Position numbers and translations under genes: made by a program
Shown here: positions 7,983 through 17,291 of the stretch, piece after piece
Layout of the letters: every line of letters begins with the position of its first letter
Numbering within the stretch: position 1 is the stretch's first letter
Origin: Lacicoccus halitifaciens
GTDB taxonomy: Bacteria > Bacillota > Bacilli > Staphylococcales > Salinicoccaceae
DNA: 64,000 nucleotides
Direction of reading: 5' to 3'
NCBI RefSeq assembly: GCF_040544485.1
Contig: NZ_JBDZDV010000001.1
Span: 744,001-808,000 of the forward strand
The notes under the pieces: generated by a model
Told to the model about the DNA's origin: nothing
Database searches by the model: none
What the model saw: only the letters and a program-made list of their open reading frames with translations

Positions 7983-10900
7983 CTAGTCCGTCTTTTCCAC
8001 TTTCATCATCAGGTCGTTGGATCCCACTTTATCGCCCTCTTCAACATAGACATCCGTCACTTTGCCTGCAAACGGTGCCTTGACGGAGTTTTCCATCTTC
8101 ATCGCTTCCGTTATGATGATGATGTCCCCCTTGTTGAATGTATCGCCGGCCTTGAAAGGCACAAGGCTCACTGTACCAGGCATCTGCGCACCGATGTGCC
8201 CCATATCTTTAGGGTCGGCCTGCTGCAGTCTCGCAACTTTCGATTCGACGCTTTCATCCTTGATCTTGACTTTACGCGGGAAGCCGTTCAATTCGAAGTA
8301 CATCCAGCGGTAGCCGTCTTCGTGTACGTGACCGATCGACAGCAGGTTCACGATCAATGTCTTGCCTTTATCGATGACGATTTCAAGCTCTTCGTTTTTA
8401 CGCATGCCGAACAGGAATGTCGGTGTATCCAGCCTGTCCACATTGCCGAATGCCTCGTTCGTCGCGACGAACTCCCTGTACACCTTAGGATACAGCGCAT
8501 AGCTCAGGACATCCTTGTCGGTGACTTCACTTTCCTGGAATTCCGCAACTTCCTCCCTCAATGCCTCAAAATCGATCGGCTCGAGGATTTTACCTGCACG
8601 GTCCGTCAGAGGTTCTGCACCTTTGAGGACGAGCTTCTGGAGCTCTTCATTGAAGCCTGTTGCCGGGATGCCGATTTCACCTTTGAAGAAGCTCACGACG
8701 GAGTCCGGGAAGTCCAGATGTTCTCCGCGTTCGAATAGAGACTCTTCATCCAAGTCGTTCTGAACCATGAACAATGCCATGTCACCCACGACTTTTGAGG
8801 ACGGCGTCACTTTGACGATATCGCCGAACAGGATGTTCACTTTCTGGTACATCTTCTTCACTTCGCCGTATCTTTCGCCAAGCCCCATCGATTTCGCCTG
8901 GGACAGCAGGTTGGAGTACTGGCCGCCCGGCATTTCATGCTCGTATATTTCAGTATGCGGGCTCTTGATGTCACTTTCGAAATCAACATAGTACTTGCGC
9001 ACATCTTCCCAGTACTGGCTCAAAGTCTCCAGGCTGTCGATGTCTGCACGGATGTTCCTGTCCGTGCCGTTCAGTGCATAGGAGAGGCTGTTTGCGCTCG
9101 GCTGGGATGTGAGGCCGGAGAGCGCCCCGAGTGCCGTGTCGACGACATCCACGCCCGCTTCAATCGCTTTAGCGTAAGTCATGACGCCGTTTCCGCTCGT
9201 ATCGTGCATATGCAGATGGATCGGCAGGTCGACGGTCTCCTTCAGTTCCCCGATCAGTTCATAGGCAGCCTGCGGCTTCAGGAGCCCCGCCATATCCTTG
9301 ATCGCGAGTATGTGGACACCTTCCGCCTCGAGTGCCTTGGCCATCTCTTTATAGTAGTCCAGCGTGTAGACGTTCGAACGTTCCGGATCCAGTATGTCGC
9401 CGGTGTAGCAGATCGCACCTTCGGCAACTTTGCCCGTCTTCAGTACGGACTCGATTGCAGGCTTCATCGCATCCAGCCAGTTCAGGGAGTCGAAGATCCT
9501 GAATACATCGATGCCACGCTCGGCACTTTCCTGGACGAACTTCTCGACGAGGTTGTCCGGATAGTTTTTATATCCGACCGCATTCGATGCACGGAGCAGC
9601 ATCTGGAAGAGGACATTCGGGATATCCTTCCTCAGTGTCTCAAGACGCGCCCACGGGTCTTCCTTCAGGAAGTTGTATGCGACATCGAACGTCGCCCCGC
9701 CCCACATCTCAAGACTGAAGGCGTTGCCCAGGCCTTCTGCCGTGTACGGTGCAATCTTCTTCATATCATAAGTCCTGATGCGCGTTGTGAGGAGCGACTG
9801 GTGCGCATCACGCATCGTCGTATCGGTGATGAGCGTCTCATCCTGCTCCTTCAGCCACTTGCTCAGGCCTTCCGGACCGCGCTCATCGAGTATCTGCTTC
9901 GTACCGTCGATGATTTCAGGCTTGTGCTTCGGGATCCTCGGCGGGTCGAAGTGAGGTTTCTCCCGCTTCTCGACTCCCGGGAAACCGTTGACCGTGATCG
10001 TCGAAATGTAGTTGAGCGTCTTCGTGCCCCGGTCCTTCGGCTTTTCAAACACAAATAGTGAAGGTGTCGTATCGATGAATTTCGTCGAGTAGTCACCTTT
10101 CAGGAAATCCTTGTCCTGAACGACGTTCAAGAGGAACTGGAGGTTCGTCTTGATTCCGCGGATACGCATTTCCTTTAAGCTCCGTGCCATCTTTTCATTG
10201 GCATCTTTGTATGTGAGGCCGTGTGTGGAGAGCTTCACGAGCAGCGAATCGTAATAAGGTGAAATCTCCGCACCCTGGAACCCGTCGCCTGCATCCAGCC
10301 TCACACCGAAGCCGCCGCTTGAACGGTAAGCCATGATTTCACCCGTATCCGGCATGAAATCATTCAGCGGATCTTCCGTCGTGATACGGCACTGCACCGC
10401 ATATCCCATGAGTGGGATATCTTCCTGCTTCGGCATGCCGACCTCTTCACCGAAAAGTTCCGCGCCGTCTGCAACGAGAATCTGCGTTTTGACGATGTCC
10501 ACACCGGTCACCATTTCAGTGATCGTATGCTCCACCTGGACGCGCGGGTTCACTTCGATGAAGTAATACTCGCCGTCCGCCACCAGGAATTCAACAGTAC
10601 CCGCGTTGACGTAGCCGATCTGCTCGGACATACTTTTCGCAGCGTTACAGATATCTTCACGCAGTTCATCCGTCAGCCCGACGGACGGTGCCACCTCAAC
10701 GAGCTTCTGATGGCGCCTCTGCACGGAACAGTCCCTTTCATACAGATGGACGATGTTGCCATGCGTGTCCCCGATGATCTGGACTTCGATATGCTTCGGC
10801 CTGTCGATGTATTTTTCAAGATAAACTTCGGCGTTGCCGAATGATTTCGATGCTTCACTTTTGGCGCGGTCATATGCATCCCTCAGGTTGTCGTCTTCAT

Positions 10901-11423
10901 TGACGACGCGCATCCCTTTACCGCCGCCGCCTGAAATGGCTTTGATGATGATCGGGAAGCCGTGTTCTTCGATGAACGCCTCGACTTCGCTGAAATCAGT
11001 GACCGCCCCTTCACTGCCCGGGATGATCGGCAGACCCGTCTGAATCGCCGTTTCACGTGCACGGACTTTATCTCCGAACATCTCGAGATGGCGGACTTCA
11101 GGCCCTATGAAGATGATGCCCTCTTCCGCACAGCGGGTCGCGAACTCTTTATTTTCACTCAGGAAGCCGTAGCCCGGATGGATTGCATCCACGCCGGCAT
11201 CCTTGGCCACTTTGATGATGGCCTCTATATTGAGGTAACTTTCGGTCGGTGATAAGTTCGGATCCACCAGGTACGCTTCGTCCGCTTTATAACGGTGCAG
11301 GGCACCTTTGTCCTCATTGCTGTAAATTGCGACGGTGGTGATATCAAGCTCGGTTGCGGCCCTGAAAATCCGGATCGCAATTTCACCCCTGTTCGCAACG
11401 AGTAACTTATGTATTTTCCTCAT
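7983..11423 (-). CDS. pyc: Pyruvate carboxylase
   Basis: This 1146-residue biotin enzyme carboxylates pyruvate to oxaloacetate and so refills the TCA cycle. Domains in order are biotin carboxylase with ATP-grasp (about 1-450; glycine loop ISGGGGKGMR, metal and bicarbonate region IEVNPRVQVEHT), carboxyltransferase (about 530-830; TLITDTTMRDAHQS, His ligands in HLHMHDTSG), the allosteric/PC-tetramerisation region, and a C-terminal biotinyl domain with the biotin lysine in EAMKMEN. The start is the ATG 8 nt after GGGAGGA. Position next to ftsW and ctaA matches Bacillus and Staphylococcus order. Confidence 0.99.
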   Translation of the reverse strand: MRKIHKLLVANRGEIAIRIFRAATELDITTVAIYSNEDKGALHRYKADEAYLVDPNLSPTESYLNIEAIIKVAKDAGVDAIHPGYGFLSENKEFATRCAEEGIIFIGPEVRHLEMFGDKVRARETAIQTGLPIIPGSEGAVTDFSEVEAFIEEHGFPIIIKAISGGGGKGMRVVNEDDNLRDAYDRAKSEASKSFGNAEVYLEKYIDRPKHIEVQIIGDTHGNIVHLYERDCSVQRRHQKLVEVAPSVGLTDELREDICNAAKSMSEQIGYVNAGTVEFLVADGEYYFIEVNPRVQVEHTITEMVTGVDIVKTQILVADGAELFGEEVGMPKQEDIPLMGYAVQCRITTEDPLNDFMPDTGEIMAYRSSGGFGVRLDAGDGFQGAEISPYYDSLLVKLSTHGLTYKDANEKMARSLKEMRIRGIKTNLQFLLNVVQDKDFLKGDYSTKFIDTTPSLFVFEKPKDRGTKTLNYISTITVNGFPGVEKREKPHFDPPRIPKHKPEIIDGTKQILDERGPEGLSKWLKEQDETLITDTTMRDAHQSLLTTRIRTYDMKKIAPYTAEGLGNAFSLEMWGGATFDVAYNFLKEDPWARLETLRKDIPNVLFQMLLRASNAVGYKNYPDNLVEKFVQESAERGIDVFRIFDSLNWLDAMKPAIESVLKTGKVAEGAICYTGDILDPERSNVYTLDYYKEMAKALEAEGVHILAIKDMAGLLKPQAAYELIGELKETVDLPIHLHMHDTSGNGVMTYAKAIEAGVDVVDTALGALSGLTSQPSANSLSYALNGTDRNIRADIDSLETLSQYWEDVRKYYVDFESDIKSPHTEIYEHEMPGGQYSNLLSQAKSMGLGERYGEVKKMYQKVNILFGDIVKVTPSSKVVGDMALFMVQNDLDEESLFERGEHLDFPDSVVSFFKGEIGIPATGFNEELQKLVLKGAEPLTDRAGKILEPIDFEALREEVAEFQESEVTDKDVLSYALYPKVYREFVATNEAFGNVDRLDTPTFLFGMRKNEELEIVIDKGKTLIVNLLSIGHVHEDGYRWMYFELNGFPRKVKIKDESVESKVARLQQADPKDMGHIGAQMPGTVSLVPFKAGDTFNKGDIIIITEAMKMENSVKAPFAGKVTDVYVEEGDKVGSNDLMMKVEKTD

Positions 11424-11456
11424 AAACAAAATCCTCCCACAAAGCATAATGAATTC

Positions 11457-11485
11457 ATTATATAGCAAAAGTTCTAAAATTCACA
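11457..11485 (-). promoter_or_regulatory. Probable promoter of pyc
   Basis: A TATAAT box at 11457-11462 on the minus strand lies about 35 bp before the pyc start. The matching -35 (TGTGAA, 17 nt upstream) is weak. Confidence 0.4.
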
Positions 11486-11499
11486 CTATTTTTTATACG

Positions 11500-11528
11500 A
11501 AAAACCGGTAATTTTTAAATTACCGGCG
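11500..11528 (-). terminator. Intrinsic terminator of ftsW
   Basis: The perfect inverted repeat CCGGTAATT...AATTACCGG (11505-11526) followed by TTTTT on the minus strand directly follows the ftsW stop codon. Confidence 0.85.
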
Positions 11529-11529
11529 T

Positions 11530-12702
11530 TTAAAATCCTGCTTTTTCCCTTTTAACATGTTTTGCTGCAATGGTCAATAATCCTATCGCAATGGAGACGG
11601 AGAGGAATGAAGAACCTCCGTAGCTGAGCAGCGGCAGCGGCACACCCGTCAATGGGATGATCTTTGATATACCGCCGATGTTGATGAACAGCTGCATACC
11701 GATATACAAAGCCACCCCGATGCAGATCAGGCTGTAAAATTTATCGTTTGAGATTGCAGCGTATCTGAGCGCCTTGAAAACCAGCACCATGTAGAGTATC
11801 AATATCAAATAAATCCCCACAAGGCCGAGCTCTTCTGCAATGACCGCAGATATGAAGTCGGTGTGCGGTTCAGGCAGGTAGCCGAGCTTCATCACTCCGC
11901 TGCCGAGCCCGTTGCCGAATATCCCGCCGTGCGAAATCGCTATGAGGGAATTGGTCAGCTGGTACCCCGCCCCCATCGGATCGACGAATGGGTTTATGAA
12001 TGTCTCGATGCGCGCGACCTGGTAGTCCGAGAGCACCTGCCCGCGGAACAGCATGGAGATGGCGATCAGCACACCGGCAGCCACAGTGAGGACGAGCCCG
12101 GTCTTCATGATGAGCTTGAGCGGCACGCCCGAATAAAGGAAGACGCCGGCAATAATGGAAATGATGACCAGCCAGGTGCCGAAATCGTTCATGAGGACAA
12201 GCGTGGAACATATCCCGATGAAAGTGAGGGGATAAATGTAATCCGCATTGTCGAACCTGTGCTGGGAGAGCTTCTTGTCATATATGTAGGCCATGTATAT
12301 GATGACGACTATCTTGAAGAACTCCGAAGTCTGCAGGCGCAGCGGGCCGACGTCTATCCAGTTCCTTTCCCCGTTGACTTCCACGCCGAAAAACATCGTG
12401 TATAACAAGAGGACCAGGATGGCGATCAGCGAAGTCATCTGGAATCTTTTATTCCTGAGCAGTTCTCCCGACATGAAGTAGGTCATGAAAAAAACGATGG
12501 AGAAGCCGAGAATGATGAACATGATCTGCCTCAGATAATAATATTCGGGTGTGCCTTCCACCCTCGATGCCATCACCATGCTGGCACTGTAGATCATGAC
12601 GAGTCCGATCACGCTCAGCAGCACATACGTGATGATGATGGTGAAGTCCACATATTTGGAATATACTTTGACGTAATTGAAAAAATCTTTTATGTATTGC
12701 AC
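11530..12702 (-). CDS. ftsW: FtsW-type peptidoglycan glycosyltransferase
   Basis: A SEDS-family membrane protein of 390 residues with about ten helices. It polymerises lipid II at the division septum together with a class B penicillin-binding protein. Conserved features are WIDVGPLRLQTSEFFK (about 115-130), the catalytic-loop EELGLVG motif and the C-terminal GVPLPLLSYGGSSF signature. The start is GTG with AGGGG 7 nt upstream. The position between ylaN and pyc identifies it as the ftsW orthologue of Bacillus/Staphylococcus rather than rodA. Confidence 0.93.
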   Translation of the reverse strand: MQYIKDFFNYVKVYSKYVDFTIIITYVLLSVIGLVMIYSASMVMASRVEGTPEYYYLRQIMFIILGFSIVFFMTYFMSGELLRNKRFQMTSLIAILVLLLYTMFFGVEVNGERNWIDVGPLRLQTSEFFKIVVIIYMAYIYDKKLSQHRFDNADYIYPLTFIGICSTLVLMNDFGTWLVIISIIAGVFLYSGVPLKLIMKTGLVLTVAAGVLIAISMLFRGQVLSDYQVARIETFINPFVDPMGAGYQLTNSLIAISHGGIFGNGLGSGVMKLGYLPEPHTDFISAVIAEELGLVGIYLILILYMVLVFKALRYAAISNDKFYSLICIGVALYIGMQLFINIGGISKIIPLTGVPLPLLSYGGSSFLSVSIAIGLLTIAAKHVKREKAGF

Positions 12703-12719
12703 ATTGGTCCCCTCATTTA

Positions 12720-12751
12720 AAAAAAGTCTAAAGATTAAATTTCTTTAGACT
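12720..12751 (-). terminator. Intrinsic terminator of ylaN
   Basis: GTCTAAAGA...TCTTTAGAC (12725-12750) with a 7-nt loop and a following T run on the minus strand. The hairpin includes the ylaN stop codon, so ylaN and ftsW are largely separate units. Confidence 0.75.
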
Positions 12752-13028
12752 CAAGTTTTTCCTCTTGCATATATAGATCATGGACTTTTGAGACTTCGAT
12801 CTCGAGTTTCTCCAAGAGCTCCCGTCCATCTTCCGCATCCACCAACCCAAGACGTACAGCAAAATTCACTTGCTTGGAAAGTCCGTACATTTGTGTATCT
12901 AAAACTTCCTCATAGACAGGGCATTGGGGCATCGTCAAATTGTCCATCTGCACCTTGATCAGCTGTACTATACGATCTGCATCCGCTTCGAGCTGTGCAT
13001 ATGCCTGATGACGCAATTCTTCATTCAT
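12735..13028 (-). CDS. ylaN: YlaN family protein
   Basis: A 97-residue, mostly helical cytoplasmic protein matching YlaN (UPF0358). YlaN of Staphylococcus aureus and Bacillus has been linked to iron homeostasis through the regulator Fur; that role is family knowledge, not visible here. The gene lies immediately upstream of ftsW as in Bacillus and Staphylococcus. An AGGGGGT ribosome site lies about 10 nt before the ATG. Confidence 0.9.
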   Translation of the reverse strand: MNEELRHQAYAQLEADADRIVQLIKVQMDNLTMPQCPVYEEVLDTQMYGLSKQVNFAVRLGLVDAEDGRELLEKLEIEVSKVHDLYMQEEKLESKEI

Positions 13029-13144
13029 GGACTCACTTACCCCCTCTTCTTGCTATAATGAAAATTTTATATCACGAAAGATAAAATTGCAAGGAAACCA
13101 AAGGCTGTAAATTCACCAAAGGCGTATAATATAAAAGCGGACTT

Positions 13145-13153
13145 TGATATAAT
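13145..13153 (+). promoter_or_regulatory. Extended -10 promoter of the YlaL-like gene
   Basis: TGATATAAT at 13145-13153 is a perfect extended -10 (TGnTATAAT), followed by AAGGAG and an ATG at 13176. A second TATAAT occurs at 13125-13130. Confidence 0.5.
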
Positions 13154-13175
13154 TGAGGTCATAAGGAGCGATGTT

Positions 13176-13658
13176 ATGATTATACAAATTCAGGGAGATA
13201 TCAAATTCCAGATCACACTAGACCCTTCAACATGGATTTTCGATGACCGCAAAATGACTTTGGACGAGGCACTGACCGCCCCGAAGGAGGATGAGGCCAT
13301 ATCCTTCGACGACAATACGGAGTGGAACCGCCAGATCATCGAAGGCACCTCAAAACCGCCGACACTCAAATCGGAGAAGAAGTATAAGAACAGCCAGCTG
13401 CTCGAAGAGACATTCATCATCGGCCTCAAGCCTTTTCTTGAGTATACGGAACCTGAACGCGGGGACGATGCGATGATTACATATACACATGACGACGGCA
13501 CGACGATACTGCCCTTCAATGAACGCGGAAAACACTTCGCGCAGTTCAGTGAAGAGGGTAAAAGGCTGTATGATGACAATATGATCGACCTTGTCGTCAT
13601 CCAGGACAATCAACCGGAGACGCGCCTGAAGCACGTGACGGCAATCTCCATAAAATAA
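13176..13658 (+). CDS. YlaL-like conserved hypothetical protein
   Basis: A 160-residue soluble protein with an N-terminal ITLDPSTWIFDDRKM stretch and a C-terminal domain of alternating strands. It probably corresponds to Bacillus YlaL, because it lies between ylaN and ylaH-typA where ylaL is found; the match is by position and overall look, and I do not know the function. It has AAGGAG 7 nt before the ATG and its own extended -10 promoter, and it is transcribed away from ylaN. It ends in a terminator shared with the convergent ylaH. Confidence 0.75.
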   Translation: MIIQIQGDIKFQITLDPSTWIFDDRKMTLDEALTAPKEDEAISFDDNTEWNRQIIEGTSKPPTLKSEKKYKNSQLLEETFIIGLKPFLEYTEPERGDDAMITYTHDDGTTILPFNERGKHFAQFSEEGKRLYDDNMIDLVVIQDNQPETRLKHVTAISIK

Positions 13659-13684
13659 AAACACGCCTTCCGGCGTGTTTTTTT
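13658..13684 (+). terminator. Bidirectional terminator between YlaL-like gene and ylaH
   Basis: AAAACACGCC and GGCGTGTTTT enclose a short loop, with T tracts on both strands, exactly in the 25-bp convergent gap. Confidence 0.85.
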
Positions 13685-14049
13685 CATCTGACTTCTTTTT
13701 GTTTCGGCGGTATATTGCCCGCCTTACGCTCCCTGTGCAGCCTGAAGCGGTAAAGGCCGAGCACGATCGCAGCAACGATCAGGCTTTCCGCCACAGGCAG
13801 GAACGCACCGAAGAACGTTAAAATCAGGCACCCTATGAACATCACGATATAGATCACTATATTCTGCCACAGTTTGATCTTCCGGGCGAAGCCCAGAATA
13901 TAAACGATGACGGAGAGTATGAAGATGGTGATGAACAAAAGCCACATCCCGAGCTCGGGGTTCGTATCGAGGCCGTACAGGCGGCCGAAAAAAGTCAGGC
14001 GCTCATTGACATTGACTGAAGCATTGGACAGTACAACTGGGAGAAACAA
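13684..14049 (-). CDS. ylaH: YlaH-like membrane protein
   Basis: A 121-residue protein with three membrane helices and a basic C-terminal tail, matching the YlaH-like family. Function is unknown. The start is TTG, with GGAGTGA 6 nt upstream lying inside the end of typA, so the two genes are coupled. The same pair occurs in Bacillus (ylaG/typA-ylaH). Confidence 0.8.
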   Translation of the reverse strand: MFLPVVLSNASVNVNERLTFFGRLYGLDTNPELGMWLLFITIFILSVIVYILGFARKIKLWQNIVIYIVMFIGCLILTFFGAFLPVAESLIVAAIVLGLYRFRLHRERKAGNIPPKQKEVR

Positions 14050-14055
14050 TTATAT

Positions 14056-15897
14056 TCACTCCGATTCAAGTCTTATCTTTTCTTTCTTCTGGGCACGTTC
14101 TCTCGCGCTCTTATCGAGGATCCTCTTCCTCAATCTGACAGTATCCGGCGTCACTTCGACAAGCTCATCTTCATTGATGAATTCAAGTGCTTCCTCAAGT
14201 GTCATGACACGCGGTTTCTTCATCGTCTCCGTCTGTTCCTTCGTTGCGGAGCGGATATTGTTCGCCGCCTTCACTTTGGTGATGTTCACCGTGAGGTCGT
14301 TATCGCGGGAGTTTTCGCCGACGATCATCCCTTCATACACATCGGTGCCGGGCTCCATGAAGTTCGTGCCGCGGTCCGAAAGCTGGAGGATCGCATAGGT
14401 GGAGGCAGTGCCTTTGTCCATCGAGACGAGTACACCGTTCCTTCTGCCGCCGATGCGGCCTTTGATTGCCGGACGGTACTCTTCGAATGTATGGTTCAAA
14501 ATGCCGTAGCCGCTCGTCATGGACATGAACTCGGTCCTGTAGCCGATGAGGCCCCTTGCAGGCACGAGGAACACAAGACGGGTCTGGCCGTTGCCGGTGT
14601 TCGACATATCCAGCATTTCGCCCTTGCGCTGGCCGAGGGACTCGATGATGCTGCCCGTATCGCCTTCCGGCACATCGATCTGTACACGTTCGAACGGTTC
14701 ACATTTGACGCCGTCGATCTCTTTTTCGATGACGATCGGCTTGGATACCTGAAGTTCGAAACCTTCACGCCTCATGTTCTCGATCAGGATGGATAAATGC
14801 AGCTCGCCGCGTCCGGAAACGACCCACGCATCCGGCTGATCGGTCGGTTCGACCTTCAGGGATACATCCGTCTCCAGCTGCTGCTCGAGGCGCTCTTCTA
14901 TTTTGCGTGCGGTGACGAACTTGCCGTCGCGCCCTGCAAACGGCGAGTTGTTGACCGAAAACGTCATCTGGAGCGTCGGCTCGTCGATCCTAAGGACCGG
15001 CATCGCCTCCTGATGGTCGACAGGTGTCACCGTCTCCCCGACGTTGATGTCCTCCATGCCGCTCACCGCGATGAGGTCGCCCGCCTTCGCATGGTCGATT
15101 TCAAGACGGTTCAGCCCGAAGAAGCCGAATATTTTGGTCACCCGGAAATTCTTCACGGTGCCGTCGATTTTGATCAGTGATACCTGCTGACCGACGCGCA
15201 TCTCCCCGCGGAACACACGTCCGACGCCGATACGTCCGACGTAGTCGTTGTAATCCAGCAGCGCCACCTGAAACTGAAGCGGCTCATCGCTGTTATCAAC
15301 AGGTGCAGGCACATAATCGACGATCATTTCATAGATGGACTGCATGTCTTCATCCTGTTTATCCGGATCCTCACTTGCCGTCCCGTTCATCGCCGATGCA
15401 TAGGCGACCGGAAATTCGAGCTGTTCGTCATTGGCATCCAGCTCAATGAACAGTTCCAGCACTTCATCCACGACCTCTTCCGGACGTGCCGCTTCTTTAT
15501 CAATTTTGTTCACGACGACGAGCGGCTTCAAATCCTGCTCAAGCGCCTTCTTCAACACGAAGCGCGTCTGCGGCATCGTCCCTTCATATGCATCCACGAC
15601 AAGGATGACGCCATCCACCATCTTCATGATCCGCTCGACTTCCCCGCCGAAATCGGCGTGGCCAGGCGTATCGAGGATGTTTATTCGTGTGCCCTTATAA
15701 TCAATCGCGGTATTTTTGGCAAGTATCGTGATACCGCGCTCTCTCTCTATATCATTCGAGTCCATCGCACGTTCTTCCACATGCTCATTTTCGCGGAACA
15801 TGCCGGACTGTTTCAGTAATTGGTCGACTAATGTGGTCTTCCCATGATCGACATGGGCGATGATTGCGATATTGCGGATATCTTCTCTTAATTTCAT
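14056..15897 (-). CDS. typA: Translational GTPase TypA/BipA
   Basis: A 613-residue ribosome-binding GTPase of the elongation-factor family, involved in ribosome assembly and stress adaptation. The GTP-binding motifs are AHVDHGKTT (14-22), DTPGHADFGGE (switch II) and NKID, followed by EF-G-like domains and the TypA-specific C-terminus. I chose the internal ATG with AAGGG 9 nt upstream because it gives the usual length and N-terminus. It is followed by ylaH and diverges from ylaF. Confidence 0.98.
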   Translation of the reverse strand: MKLREDIRNIAIIAHVDHGKTTLVDQLLKQSGMFRENEHVEERAMDSNDIERERGITILAKNTAIDYKGTRINILDTPGHADFGGEVERIMKMVDGVILVVDAYEGTMPQTRFVLKKALEQDLKPLVVVNKIDKEAARPEEVVDEVLELFIELDANDEQLEFPVAYASAMNGTASEDPDKQDEDMQSIYEMIVDYVPAPVDNSDEPLQFQVALLDYNDYVGRIGVGRVFRGEMRVGQQVSLIKIDGTVKNFRVTKIFGFFGLNRLEIDHAKAGDLIAVSGMEDINVGETVTPVDHQEAMPVLRIDEPTLQMTFSVNNSPFAGRDGKFVTARKIEERLEQQLETDVSLKVEPTDQPDAWVVSGRGELHLSILIENMRREGFELQVSKPIVIEKEIDGVKCEPFERVQIDVPEGDTGSIIESLGQRKGEMLDMSNTGNGQTRLVFLVPARGLIGYRTEFMSMTSGYGILNHTFEEYRPAIKGRIGGRRNGVLVSMDKGTASTYAILQLSDRGTNFMEPGTDVYEGMIVGENSRDNDLTVNITKVKAANNIRSATKEQTETMKKPRVMTLEEALEFINEDELVEVTPDTVRLRKRILDKSARERAQKKEKIRLESE

Positions 15898-15941
15898 TAA
15901 GACTTTCCCTTCATTGTTAGAATTGATCTTTAACTGTACCA

Positions 15942-15950
15942 TTATATCAC
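15942..15950 (-). promoter_or_regulatory. Extended -10 promoter of typA
   Basis: On the minus strand, TGATATAAT lies about 45 bp before the typA start and is a perfect extended -10 element; no good -35 is seen. Confidence 0.5.
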
Positions 15951-15983
15951 AGTTGCCCTTTAATTCATATAAAATGTAATCTG

Positions 15984-16010
15984 TTGATAAAGTGGTAAAT
16001 ATGCTATACT
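15984..16010 (+). promoter_or_regulatory. Promoter of ylaF
   Basis: TATACT at 16005-16010 is preceded by TGC, making an extended -10, with TTGATA 15 nt upstream. Confidence 0.5.
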
Positions 16011-16045
16011 GTTAGGATATAATGACACGTAAGGAGTTCCGGATC

Positions 16046-16237
16046 ATGGATAAACCCAAATCTAAATCTATATTTTTACTGCTCGCTTTTCTGGCCGTTT
16101 TGATGATGGTCGCTTTTTCGGTCTTCGCGGCGGAAGCGATGTGGGTGTTCGCAGCCCTCACAGTGCTGATTTTCATCGGCATCTTCGGGGTCGGTTTTAC
16201 ACTGAAGAAAAAATACCGTGAAAACGGCTGGTTATAA
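16046..16237 (+). CDS. ylaF: YlaF-like (DUF5325) small membrane protein
   Basis: A 63-residue protein with two membrane helices and a basic tail (LKKKYREN). It matches the DUF5325/YlaF pattern, and the position divergent from typA is where ylaF lies in Bacillus. AAGGAG stands 9 nt before the chosen ATG; an upstream ATG in the same frame lacks a ribosome site. Function unknown. Confidence 0.75.
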   Translation: MDKPKSKSIFLLLAFLAVLMMVAFSVFAAEAMWVFAALTVLIFIGIFGVGFTLKKKYRENGWL

Positions 16238-16293
16238 AAACTACAGTTTTCGTTTTTCTGCATCATTCCACAAACAGAATTTGAATTTCCGCT

Positions 16294-16322
16294 GAACAGA
16301 AACCGGGTTTCTGTTCTTTTTT
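16294..16322 (+). terminator. Intrinsic terminator of ylaF
   Basis: GAACAGAAA...TTTCTGTTC with a 5-nt loop, followed by six T residues. Confidence 0.85.
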
Positions 16323-16408
16323 CATGCCAAAAATCAAATTGTTGCACTTTGACGACAATTCCCCTCTTATGCACAATTGAAGCAATACTTATTAAAGGGG
16401 TGCAACAG

Positions 16409-17291
16409 ATGCGCAAGAAAAATGAAAAACTGAAGATTTATGAATTCCTCTACAACCGCCTGCCGTTTTCCGAAGATGAGACGAAGGAATACCGGGCCCT
16501 CCGCCGCTCCGAAAAACTTGAAGAAGAGTTCGAACTGTACCTGGACGAAATAAAGACCGCAAACATCGATGTGTACTGGCACTCTGAAGTGTATGTCGAT
16601 GGTGATTACGAATTCGTCCATGTGCTGATGGTCACGGATTACTGCTACTACATATTCATCCTCCACGACCTCGCCGGCGGCCATTACATCAACGCCTTCA
16701 ACATCCTGTGCAATGATGCGCACGCTGCAGTGCTCGACTTGAACCGCAGCGACAAACTGTACCAGATGTTTAGGGCCCGGCTGATCGATGAAGGCGAGTT
16801 CCAGCGCCCGATCATCGTGAAGTACGTGATGATGAATGATGATTTCGTACTGAAGACCCGGAAGTCGGACCTGTTTTTATCGAAGCTGAATCTGCCCTAC
16901 TACCTGAAGGCCATCGAGCAGTCCGCCGTCCTGAAGAATAAAGACACGCCGCTTCCCAGTTGACTTATTCCAAAAGGGCCGCCATGCATTCGACCTGTCT
17001 CTATTCAAGCCCGGAATAAGGTGCCTGAAGTGCCGTTCCCATGATTTCACGATATTCAACAGCAACCTCATGCAGTGCAATGTCTGCCTCTCCATCGACA
17101 GCCTGCTGCATCTGGCGGAAGACTACTTCTTCTGCCTGGAGAAGGTCGCGCCCGGTGTTGTCTACAGCCGTCGGGACATATTCCTCCATACGGGATTCGA
17201 GCTGAACAACTATGCATACACCAGGCTGACCGGGGCGCTCTTCAGGAAAATTTCCGCCCGCAAATATAAATTCGGGAGTGATGCGGATTAA
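16409..17291 (+). pseudogene. Frameshifted NERD-like protein with zinc ribbon
   Basis: The first open frame (16409-16963) starts at an ATG 8 nt after AAAGGGG and encodes 184 residues. A second frame, open from 16935 to 17291, continues with a zinc ribbon (RCLKCRSHD...MQCNVC, from 17019) and a helical C-terminus. Joined by a +1 shift between 16935 and 16960 they give about 293 residues. This matches in length and domain order the intact 298-residue NERD protein at 18789. The segments EFELYLDEI and LPYYLKAIE align with LQFDGIVEDL and LKKRLKYVL of that paralogue, but the catalytic EIKN region is replaced by ILHDL. It is probably a decaying paralogue; a sequencing error or a recoding event is possible. 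Confidence 0.6.

Noticed and set aside
8937..10058. Long plus-strand frame opposite pyc
   Set aside because: It is an antisense shadow of a fully conserved enzyme with no ribosome site or recognisable domain.
16955..16965. Programmed +1 frameshift of prfB type in the NERD-like gene
   Set aside because: The site has T-TGA-C but lacks the slippery CTT and the upstream Shine-Dalgarno-like element, so decay or sequencing error is more likely.
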